From NCBI GenBank assembly GCA_004283105.1, contig SHLN01000115.1, forward strand, positions 1 through 8,256: a stretch of 8,256 nucleotides of DNA, in the 5' to 3' direction. The notes beneath the pieces were generated by a model, which did no database searches, had not been told where the DNA came from, and was given only the letters and a program-made list of their open reading frames with translations. Position 1 is the stretch's first letter; every line of letters begins with the position of its first letter. The position numbers and the translations under genes are program-made. The stretch comes from Acidimicrobiia bacterium (GTDB lineage Bacteria > Actinomycetota > Acidimicrobiia > Spongiisociales > SHLN01). This document shows, one piece after another, positions 1 through 5,402 of the stretch.

Positions 1-660
1 CTCAAATGGCCCGCGCCGAAACCGCCGTCCCACCGAAGTGGCCACCCGCCCGATCCGCACCCCGGTCGCGCGGGCAAAGGACTCCCGGGCCAGGGTGAGC
101 GCCAGCACCCCGATGGCCACCACGAGGATGATCAGACCGGTCACCGCGGCCGATTGCAGCGCAGCATTGCCCTGGCCCTGGAAGCTCAGAATTGCCAGGG
201 CCACAATCGGCAGGCCGAGCTTGACGAACGTGTTCCACAGCCCGGTCACCACCGACGCAATGGCGATTGACCCGGCGTCGAAGCCAAAACTCGAGAACAT
301 GGCGTAGGTGATGCCGACCCCGACGGCGCTGCCGGCCGGGAGCGTGTTGGTGACGGCGGTGGATATCTGCCCGACCACGAATGCCCGGCCGATGGTCAGG
401 CCCGGCAATGCCGACATGATGACGAGCTGATACGTCGCTATGTTCCACGCCGCCAGCAGAAGCAGGCTGCCCGACTCGAGCCAGGTAAGCGTTTGAATGG
501 CGTCCCAGACCTCGCCGATGTTCGCGATGGCGGGCAGGACCCCGACCAGCAGTCCCACGGCGATCGCCAGCGACGCCGCGATGCCGAGACCTCGTTTCCA
601 TCCGGAAAACCGGGGAGCGGGGGGCGCGTCGGCTTCGGCCGGCGCCTCCTCGTCAGCCAT
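1..660 (-). CDS. YbhN/AglD-type lysylphosphatidylglycerol synthase transmembrane-region protein, partial (C-terminus beyond window edge)
   Basis: The reading frame starts at ATG 660-658 and stays open to base 1, giving the first 220 residues. An acidic, Ala/Pro-rich N-tail (residues 1-17) precedes a hydrophobic segment at about 25-46, a second at 64-85, a third at 130-158 and a fourth at 171-191. Between the second and third lies LPAGSAVGVGITYAMFSSFG (107-126), whose small-residue-rich loop after a conserved Asn-Thr-Leu-Pro is typical of the LPG_synthase_TM (UPF0104/YbhN) family. Members are polytopic inner-membrane proteins of roughly 300-400 residues, so a third or more is missing. The family includes the flippase half of MprF, but many stand-alone members have no proven substrate; lipid or polyprenyl-lipid translocation would be inference. 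The start overlaps the stop of the upstream M20 gene by 8 bases, so coupled translation is likely. No good Shine-Dalgarno is seen. Confidence 0.8.
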   Translation of the reverse strand, partial: MADEEAPAEADAPPAPRFSGWKRGLGIAASLAIAVGLLVGVLPAIANIGEVWDAIQTLTWLESGSLLLLAAWNIATYQLVIMSALPGLTIGRAFVVGQISTAVTNTLPAGSAVGVGITYAMFSSFGFDAGSIAIASVVTGLWNTFVKLGLPIVALAILSFQGQGNAALQSAAVTGLIILVVAIGVLALTLARESFARATGVRIGRVATSVGRRFRRGPFE

Positions 661-1984
661 CGCCGAGTTGCACGAGAGCGATGGCCTCAGCGAGACATCC
701 GCGTCGAAGCTCGTCCAGATCGACGCTCTCGTCGGGCCCGTGCGCCCGGGACTGCTCGTCCCCGACCCCGGTCAGCAGGATCTCGGCCGCCGGGAACGCA
801 TCGGAGAAGGCAGCCACAAACGGAATCGAACCGCCCTGGCCTATCTCAACCGGTTCCTCCTCCCAGGCTTCCCGGAACCCGCGGGCGAACGCGGCGTAGC
901 CGGGTCCGCCGGTCTCGAGCGAGAACGCTTGCCCGGAGCTGCCGGGCGTGACGGTGACCTGGGCTCCCCACGGGGCACGCGACACGAGATGGTCGCGGAG
1001 GGCCGCCATGGCGTGATCGGGATCTTGTCCTGGTGGCAGCCGGAGACTCACTTTGGCGGTGGCGACCGGCACGAGGGCATTGATGGCCTCGTTCACCCGG
1101 GGTGCGTCGATCGCCAGCACCGACAGCGCCGGTTGACGCCAGAGCCGGGAGGTAAGGGAGCCCGAACCGATGAGCTCGAGCGTGTCGTGAGCGGCCACCT
1201 GGGTCCGGAGTTCGTCCTCGGTCAGATCGAGGGGGTCGGCGTCTTCGGCTACGAGCCGGGCGATAGCCACCCGGCCTGCCTCGTCGTGCAAGGTGGCGAG
1301 CAGCCGGGACAGGGCCGTCAAGGCATCGGGAAACACTCCCCCGTACATGCCGCTGTGCACGGCGTGGCGCTTCGTCCGCACCTCCACCTCGCAATCCACC
1401 AGCCCCCGCAACGAGGTCGTGAAGGAGGGAACGCGGGTCCGCCAATTCGACGAGTCGGCTATGACGATGACATCCGATGAGAGGGTGTCACCATGAGTGG
1501 CGAGGAAGTCGGTGAGATGCGGCGACCCGATTTCTTCTTCCCCCTCGACGAACACTTTGATGCCGACCGGGACAGATCCCTCCAGCGCCCGAAGGGCGGC
1601 GGCATGCAAGACAACGCCGCACTTGTCGTCACTGGTCCCCCGTCCGAACAACCTGCCCGCTCGGTCAATCGGCTCGAACGGGTCCGTCGACCATCCGCCT
1701 CCGGGCGGCTGCACATCGTGATGGGCATACAACAGGACGGTGGGAGCGCCGGCCGGAGCCGGGAGCTCACCAAAGACCGCCGGATGGGCATCACCATGCT
1801 CGAGCAGCCGCACGTGCTGCATGCCAATGCTCTCGAGCAGGCCGGCTGTGGCTTCCGCCGAGCGCCTCACCTCCACCGGATCGAAGCCCGAAGCGCTGAC
1901 AGAGGGGATCTTGACGAGCTCCTCCAATTGGGTACGAGTGGTGGAAAACTGGTCGGCAATCGTCTCTGCGATGTCGGTAATCAT
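653..1984 (-). CDS. M20 family metallopeptidase (dinuclear-zinc dipeptidase, carnosinase/PepV-like)
   Basis: This 443-residue protein carries all M20 active-site motifs in order: LYAHHDVQP (85-93; H88 probable metal ligand, D90 catalytic), GRGTSDDKCG (114-123; D119 bridging metal ligand), EGEEEIGS (147-154; E150 general base, E151 metal ligand), ADSSNW (D177 ligand), AVHSGMYGG (H210, substrate/dimer-interface His in the lid domain) and RAHGPDES (H415, last ligand). Length and motif spacing match cytosolic dipeptidases that release amino acids from di- or short peptides; there is no signal peptide. An in-frame TAG lies 9 bases before ATG 1984-1982, so this is the earliest possible start. No Shine-Dalgarno is present, but a TAGCCT -10-like hexamer ends 6 bases before the ATG, allowing a leaderless transcript. 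A Cys follows the metal-site Lys (DDKCG), where Gly or Ala is more usual. Peptide specificity cannot be read from sequence. Confidence 0.93.
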   Translation of the reverse strand: MITDIAETIADQFSTTRTQLEELVKIPSVSASGFDPVEVRRSAEATAGLLESIGMQHVRLLEHGDAHPAVFGELPAPAGAPTVLLYAHHDVQPPGGGWSTDPFEPIDRAGRLFGRGTSDDKCGVVLHAAALRALEGSVPVGIKVFVEGEEEIGSPHLTDFLATHGDTLSSDVIVIADSSNWRTRVPSFTTSLRGLVDCEVEVRTKRHAVHSGMYGGVFPDALTALSRLLATLHDEAGRVAIARLVAEDADPLDLTEDELRTQVAAHDTLELIGSGSLTSRLWRQPALSVLAIDAPRVNEAINALVPVATAKVSLRLPPGQDPDHAMAALRDHLVSRAPWGAQVTVTPGSSGQAFSLETGGPGYAAFARGFREAWEEEPVEIGQGGSIPFVAAFSDAFPAAEILLTGVGDEQSRAHGPDESVDLDELRRGCLAEAIALVQLGDG

Positions 1985-2085
1985 GCCGCGAGGCTATCAA
2001 CTATGGCCACCCCCTCCGCCATCGCCTAGGGTCGCTGACATGCTCCCAATACGGCGATCCGAAGAGCACGAGATCGGGTAGCACA
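1985..2085. promoter_or_regulatory. Divergent intergenic region between the dipeptidase and antiporter genes
   Basis: This 101-base gap separates two divergent genes, so it should carry promoters for both. On the minus strand TAGCCT (1996-1991) fits the actinobacterial TANNNT -10 pattern, 6 bases before the dipeptidase ATG. On the plus strand I see no convincing -35/-10 pair and no good Shine-Dalgarno; only a short GGGTA lies before the antiporter ATG. No operator-like palindrome is evident. Confidence 0.4.
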
Positions 2086-3339
2086 ATGGCGTTTCCGGAT
2101 GTCGCGCTCCTCTCCGGCTTCGTGCTTGCCTACGCACTTGTCTCGCGTCGTCTGGAATCAACTCCGATCACCGGCCCGATGGTGTTCGTCGGCTTCGGCC
2201 TCATCGTCGGGAGCGGCGGGTTCGATCTTGTGGAGATCGGGATGGAGGAAGGGGCGGTCCGGACCCTCGCCGAAGCCACACTCGTGCTCCTCCTGTTCAC
2301 CGACGCCATCCGGATCGACCTCGGGCGCTTGCGCCGCCAACTGGAGCTGCCGGCCCGACTGCTCGGTATCGGCTTGCCGCTGACCGTTATGGCCGGGACC
2401 GCCGTGGCGCTCGTCGTGTTTCCCGACATCGGCCTCTGGGAAGCAGCTCTCCTCGCCGCCATCCTGGCTCCAACGGATGCGGCACTCGGCCGGGCCGTGG
2501 TTGCAAATCCACGCGTGCCGATTCGGGTCCGCCAGGCCCTCAACGTGGAAAGCGGGCTCAATGACGGTCTCATGCTCCCCGTGATCACGCTATTCCTGGC
2601 GCTGGCCGCGGTCGGAATCGATCTGGAGACCCCGGAATTCTGGGCGGAGTTCGTGGCAGAACAGGTTGGGTTCGGTCTCCTCGTCGGGGCTGTCGGGGGC
2701 TACGTGGGAGGCCGACTCATTCGGGAGTTTGCCGGACGCAACTGGATGGACGGAGCGTTCCGGCAGCTCGCCACTCTCGCCATCGGAGTGGGAGCCTTCG
2801 CCGCTGCCGAATCAGTGGACGGCAACGGGTTCGTGGCGGCGTTCGTAGCCGGCCTCGCCTTCGGGGCGGCCGCCCGCGACTATTGCAGGGGCGTTTACGA
2901 CTTCGCAGAGGATCAAGGCGAGCTGCTGGCGCTTCTGACGTTCCTCTTCTTCGGGGCGGCCCTGGCCGGACCGGCCCTCGACGCCCTCTCGTGGCAGATC
3001 GGCCTGTATGCCTTGCTCAGTTTGAGCGTTGTGAGAATTACTTCGGTGGCGATCAGCCTCGCCGGAACCCGCCTCAAGGCCCCGTCCGTTGCCTACCTCG
3101 GTTGGTTCGGGCCGCGCGGGCTCGCCTCCATCCTGTTCGGGCTGTTCATTCTCGAGGAGGCTGCGCTCCCGGTGAGCGCCGAGCTCTTCGACGTAGTGAT
3201 CTGGACGGTGCTCGCCAGCGTCGTCCTGCACGGTGTCACCTCCGTCTGGCTTTCCGAGCGCTACGCCGGCTGGTTTTCCACTCATCGCCGTGAGCACATG
3301 CAAGAAGCACAAACGGTCGACGAGATGCCCACCAGGTAG
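2086..3339 (+). CDS. CPA1-family Na+/H+ (monovalent cation/proton) antiporter
   Basis: This 417-residue polytopic membrane protein has about 11-13 hydrophobic segments across residues 5-385. The CPA1/NhaP transport-site signature is intact: T130-D131 in AAILAPTDAALG (the TD motif of the unwound helix), then E155, N159 and D160 in NVESGLNDG. The ExxxND arrangement is the one seen in electroneutral NhaP-type exchangers, where the Asp carries the ion and the Glu/Asn orient it. GWFGPRGLASILF (339-351) supplies the conserved late-helix Arg (R344) facing the site, and FLFFGAAL (286-293) is another family hallmark. The short hydrophilic tail (about 398-417) has no TrkA-N or cNMP-binding regulatory domain. 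It probably exchanges Na+ (or K+/Li+) for H+ in pH and salt homeostasis; the ion choice is inference. It is monocistronic, divergent from the dipeptidase and convergent with the 3434-3919 gene. ATG 2086 is the first start giving a normal family N-terminus. Confidence 0.92.
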   Translation: MAFPDVALLSGFVLAYALVSRRLESTPITGPMVFVGFGLIVGSGGFDLVEIGMEEGAVRTLAEATLVLLLFTDAIRIDLGRLRRQLELPARLLGIGLPLTVMAGTAVALVVFPDIGLWEAALLAAILAPTDAALGRAVVANPRVPIRVRQALNVESGLNDGLMLPVITLFLALAAVGIDLETPEFWAEFVAEQVGFGLLVGAVGGYVGGRLIREFAGRNWMDGAFRQLATLAIGVGAFAAAESVDGNGFVAAFVAGLAFGAAARDYCRGVYDFAEDQGELLALLTFLFFGAALAGPALDALSWQIGLYALLSLSVVRITSVAISLAGTRLKAPSVAYLGWFGPRGLASILFGLFILEEAALPVSAELFDVVIWTVLASVVLHGVTSVWLSERYAGWFSTHRREHMQEAQTVDEMPTR

Positions 3340-3345
3340 ACCCCC

Positions 3346-3373
3346 TTACCTGATACCCGTAACCCGCTACCCG
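3346..3373. repeat. Degenerate heptamer tandem array, consensus NNACCCG, 4 units
   Basis: Four consecutive 7-base units, ttacctg, atacccg, taacccg and ctacccg, start 6 bases after the antiporter stop codon. Positions 3-7 (ACCCG) are nearly invariant, with one C-to-T change in the first unit. It shares the gap with a second array at 3401-3435 and the 7-bp period with the arrays at 5231-5402. Confidence 0.7.
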
Positions 3374-3400
3374 CCCGGAACCTGTCGGCGATGACGCAAT

Positions 3401-3435
3401 GCGAGGAGCGAGCAGCGAGAGGCGAGAAGCGAGCT
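3401..3435. repeat. Heptamer tandem array, consensus GCGAGNN, 5 units
   Basis: Five back-to-back 7-base units, gcgagga, gcgagca, gcgagag, gcgagaa and gcgagct, have a perfectly conserved GCGAG core and variable last two bases. The last unit overlaps by two bases the TAG stop codon (3436-3434) of the minus-strand gene. The pattern of an invariant pentamer plus two free positions is unlikely by chance and differs from codon periodicity. Confidence 0.8.
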
Positions 3436-3919
3436 ATTCCGCTTTCCACGCTTCGAGCACATCACCGGACTTGATATCGACCGACCGGGCCGCGTCATAC
3501 ATGAGCGAGGCCAGCCTCACCGAGAGGGCGTGGTACGAGAGCCCCCCGATGGCCCAATACAGAAGCACCCCGACGAGGAGGGCCGGCGCCCCGGAAACGA
3601 AGGCGATGATTGCCCCAACGAGCGCGCCGACAGCGGTCGCCAGGACCATTAGCGGGGATATGCGGCTCAGGCGGCTGAACGGGGCGAGGACCGTGTAATA
3701 GAGGGGACGGCGGAACCGAATGAATCGGCGCAGGCGGGCCACTGGTTCATTGAGAATGGTGGGGTCCGAATCGTGCACGGCATCGACCGAGGCGAGGGCC
3801 CGGCGGTTGGGGTCGTCGTCGTGAGACCAATCGGTCGATGCGGGACCGGAGCTCTCTGCCACTAACGCTGGATTCGGTCTACCGGTATCGCCATACGATC
3901 CGACCCTTGGTCGGATCAT
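3434..3919 (-). CDS. Hypothetical protein with two predicted membrane helices, downstream of infA
   Basis: I do not recognise a family. With the ATG at 3919-3917 the product is 161 residues. It has a polar, Asp/Ser/Pro-rich N-terminal stretch (1-58), a basic patch RLRRFIRFRRP (62-72), and two closely spaced hydrophobic helices at about 88-109 and 111-132 separated by a Ser-Gly-Ala-Pro turn. It ends in a short amphipathic tail with VDIKSGDVLEAWKAE. The basic patch before the first helix suggests a cytoplasmic N-terminus with both ends inside. The ATG would overlap the 3' end of infA by 41 bases in another frame and has GAGG 9 bases upstream. An in-frame GTG at 3862-3860, 16 bases past the infA stop, would give 142 residues without the overlap and is a serious alternative. 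It is probably cotranscribed with infA. Its stop lies at the edge of a heptamer array. Confidence 0.62.
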   Translation of the reverse strand: MIRPRVGSYGDTGRPNPALVAESSGPASTDWSHDDDPNRRALASVDAVHDSDPTILNEPVARLRRFIRFRRPLYYTVLAPFSRLSRISPLMVLATAVGALVGAIIAFVSGAPALLVGVLLYWAIGGLSYHALSVRLASLMYDAARSVDIKSGDVLEAWKAE

Positions 3920-4103
3920 ACGTCGAGACCTCTAGCTCAACCCGATCGCCGGGAAGGATCTTGATGAGGCGCCCGCGCCGCATCTTTCCTGCCGCCCTCG
4001 CCATGACCTCGTGCCCCGAATCGAGCCGAACGCGGAAGCTGGCGTTGCGGAGCGTGGCGACTACTTCGCCCTGAGCCCTGAATACGTCGTCTGAAGTTGC
4101 CAT
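3879..4103 (-). CDS. infA: Translation initiation factor IF-1 (divergent, stand-alone copy)
   Basis: This 74-residue OB-fold protein aligns with IF-1 over its whole length: GEVVATLRNASFRVRLDSGHEVMAR, then AGKMRR, ILPGDRVELEV and YDPTKGRIVWRYR. IF-1 binds the 30S A site and works with IF-2 and IF-3 in initiation. It departs from canonical sequences in the central loop. The usual AHISGKMR is ARAAGKMR, and the usual five-residue stretch after it (as in NYIRI) reads GRLIKI, one residue longer; this loop contributes to 16S rRNA contact. Bacterial infA normally lies beside rpmJ-rpsM in the ribosomal protein cluster, but here its neighbours are a hypothetical membrane protein and, divergently, a small acidic protein. 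A second, paralogous IF-1 or a relocated single copy are both possible. GGGTGA 6 bases before ATG 4103 is a weak ribosome-binding site. Confidence 0.88.
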   Translation of the reverse strand: MATSDDVFRAQGEVVATLRNASFRVRLDSGHEVMARAAGKMRRGRLIKILPGDRVELEVSTYDPTKGRIVWRYR

Positions 4104-4313
4104 GTGTTTTCACCCGTCGCGACCCTCGCCGCGACATCTCCTTGTCGTCATGTCGGACCGTGCCTCACCCACCTCGTGCGACCACCCCACGGCGCCGGTA
4201 TGGCAGACAGGGGACAAACGGACGATGACGGGGCAATGCCTCCGACGGCGGTAAGGATAGCGGCATCCTGGCGATCGGCCCTCCACTCCCTCACCAAGGG
4301 GTATTGTGGAGCC
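4104..4313. promoter_or_regulatory. Divergent intergenic region between infA and the small acidic protein gene
   Basis: These 210 bases should hold the promoters of both divergent units. On the plus strand TATTGT (4302-4307) fits a TANNNT -10 element 6 bases before ATG 4314, which would place transcription start at the initiation codon (leaderless). I see no matching -35. The plus frame is open through the whole gap, but the translated stretch has no protein-like character and I do not take it as coding. No heptamer array is found here. Confidence 0.4.
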
Positions 4314-4625
4314 ATGTCCTGGTGGAAACGATTTGTTGCGATCTTCAAGAGCGAGGCTACCGATGTCAAGCAAGGCCTCACCAATGTGGGGCAGGCGCTC
4401 GACGATGAGCTCGCCCGCAAGGAACGAGAGCTGGCCGCGACGCCCGAGGAACGGATCGACATGATCCTCGAGGATCAGGCAGCCGAGGACGCCCGTTTCG
4501 ACCAGCTCACCGAGAGGGTTCTCGGCAAGAGCTCGGAAGCCGACGCGGTTGCCGAGGTCGCCGACGAACAGAGGGCTCCGGCCGAACCGGCTGCGCCCGA
4601 CGATCCAACCGAGCCCGGGGCTTGA
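4314..4625 (+). CDS. Small acidic protein of unknown function, coupled to the CDF transporter
   Basis: I do not recognise a family. From ATG 4314 the product is 103 residues. MSWWKRFVAIFKSEATDVKQ is an amphipathic, Trp/Phe/Lys-containing N-terminus that could sit on a membrane surface, and it faintly recalls the start of PspA-like proteins. A charged, mostly helical middle follows (about 20-75: ELARKERELAATPEERIDMI and an acidic stretch), and then a low-complexity Ala/Pro/Glu/Asp tail (about 76-103). There is no signal peptide, transmembrane helix or Cys/His metal motif. The frame is open back to an upstream ATG at 4104, but the extra 70 residues look like non-coding translation. The ATG at 4314 fits the putative -10 at 4302-4307; GGAG at 4308-4311 is too close to act as a normal Shine-Dalgarno. 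Its stop overlaps the next start (TTGA), so the two products are probably made together. Confidence 0.65.
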   Translation: MSWWKRFVAIFKSEATDVKQGLTNVGQALDDELARKERELAATPEERIDMILEDQAAEDARFDQLTERVLGKSSEADAVAEVADEQRAPAEPAAPDDPTEPGA

Positions 4626-5248
4626 GCGGGCCGCCAGTCGGCTCCACATCCGATCGTCTTCGCCGCCGCGGCCTGCAACTGGTCTGGGCGACGATCATCT
4701 GGAATGTCTTTGAGGTGTTCATCACGATCGGCCTCGGAGTGGCAGCCGGTTCGATCGCTCTCATTGCGTTTGGAACCGACTCGGTGGTCGAGGTATTCGC
4801 CTCTCTCGTCGTCGTGTGGCACAGCCGGGACCTTCTCGTGATGGAGGAGAACGACCGGACGCGCCGGTCGTTGAGACTCATCGCCGTCGCCTTCGTCGTG
4901 CTGGGGATCGTGCTCGCCATCGGTGCGACCATCCGGCTCATCGATGGGGCCGCGCCGGACGAGTCGCCACTCGGCATCATCTACCTGGCACTCACAGCGC
5001 TTGTCATGCTGTCGCTGGCAATCCTCAAACAGCGCACCGGCAAACAACTCGGCAGCGAACCGCTCCAGGCCGAAGCCCACATCACCTACCTCGATGCCGC
5101 ACTCGCCACCTCGGTCCTCCTCTCGCTCGTCCTCAACGCCACCCTCGAGTGGTGGTGGGCGGACCCGGTGGCAGCCCTCGGAGTCGCCATCATCGCGTTG
5201 CGCGAGGGGTGGGAGCACTGGGAGGAGGGAATGAGCTTTGAGCTATGA
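4622..5248 (+). CDS. Short cation diffusion facilitator (CDF) transporter, transmembrane domain only
   Basis: This 208-residue protein has six predicted membrane helices: about 19-40, 42-66, 85-107, 116-135, 156-173 and 180-194. FGTDSVVEVFASLVVVW (50-66) is the CDF helix-2 site (D53, E57), corresponding to the DSxxD of zinc transporters. EAHITYLDAALATS (151-164; H153, D158) is the helix-5 counterpart, and WWWADPVAALGVAIIALREG (177-196; D181) is the family's characteristic last helix. CDF proteins use the proton gradient to export divalent metals such as Zn2+, Co2+, Fe2+ or Mn2+; the ion is not readable here. Typical members are about 300 residues with a cytoplasmic C-terminal metal-sensing domain, which is absent here. 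Short forms of this type are known in actinobacteria. The start is TTG 4622, overlapping the upstream stop by four bases. The last residues (MSFEL) and the TGA are encoded by the first heptamers of the 5231-5300 array. Confidence 0.85.
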   Translation: MSGPPVGSTSDRLRRRGLQLVWATIIWNVFEVFITIGLGVAAGSIALIAFGTDSVVEVFASLVVVWHSRDLLVMEENDRTRRSLRLIAVAFVVLGIVLAIGATIRLIDGAAPDESPLGIIYLALTALVMLSLAILKQRTGKQLGSEPLQAEAHITYLDAALATSVLLSLVLNATLEWWWADPVAALGVAIIALREGWEHWEEGMSFEL

Positions 5249-5300
5249 GCTATGAGCTATGAGCTATGAGCTGTGAGCCATGAGCTGTGAGCTATGAGCA
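5231..5300. repeat. Heptamer tandem array ATGAGCT, 10 units
   Basis: Ten uninterrupted 7-base units run from 5231. Six are exact atgagct (5231, 5245, 5252, 5259, 5266 and 5280); four variants (ttgagct, gtgagcc, gtgagct, atgagca) differ at the first or last base, one of them at both. The first two units and part of the third encode the last five codons and TGA of the CDF gene. Because 7 is not a multiple of 3, the array presents a stop in every frame on both strands within 21 bases, so it ends any incoming reading frame. Confidence 0.92.
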
Positions 5301-5308
5301 GGACACGC

Positions 5309-5329
5309 GACGAGGGACGAGGGACGAGG
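5309..5329. repeat. Heptamer tandem array GACGAGG, 3 units
   Basis: Three perfect copies of gacgagg follow the ATGAGCT array after 8 spacer bases. The CGAG core is shared with the GCGAGNN array at 3401-3435, suggesting related units in different parts of the genome. Confidence 0.8.
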
Positions 5330-5333
5330 GTCC

Positions 5334-5402
5334 AGCAACTAGCAACTAGCAACCAGCAACCAGCAACCAGCAACCAGCAACCAGAAGACCAGAACCCAGA
5401 CT
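5334..5402. repeat. Heptamer tandem array AGCAAC(C/T), 7 clean units plus a degenerate tail
   Basis: Two agcaact units (5334-5347) are followed by five agcaacc units (5348-5382). The tail 5381-5402 reads as decayed units of the form CCAGAAN (ccagaaga, ccagaac, ccagact), with one unit expanded to 8 bases. The boundary between AGCAACT and AGCAACC copies suggests block-wise expansion of a point variant. The array lies about 100-170 bases before the PPDK start. Confidence 0.9.

Noticed and set aside
2..601. A 199-residue minus-strand reading frame over the left edge
   Set aside because: It is Arg/His/Gly-rich shadow sequence. The neighbouring minus frame starting at 660 gives a clear polytopic membrane protein with family motifs.
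497..1480. A 327-residue plus-strand frame antisense to the M20 dipeptidase
   Set aside because: Gly/Arg-rich shadow. The M20 frame on the other strand has all catalytic motifs.
2074..2085. Leaderless -10 element before the antiporter ATG
   Set aside because: The hexamer at the matching offset is TCGGGT, which lacks the key A at position 2 of TANNNT.
4104..4313. N-terminal extension of the small acidic protein back to an ATG at 4104
   Set aside because: The extra 70 residues have no protein-like pattern, and the MSWWKRF start at 4314 fits the putative -10 and the helix start.
4475..5218. A 247-residue minus-strand frame opposite the CDF gene
   Set aside because: His/Asp/Arg-rich shadow with no domain; the plus strand encodes the CDF helices and metal-site residues.
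5231..5402. CRISPR-like array
   Set aside because: Units are only 7 bases and directly adjacent with no unique spacers, and there are no cas genes; these are simple tandem repeats.
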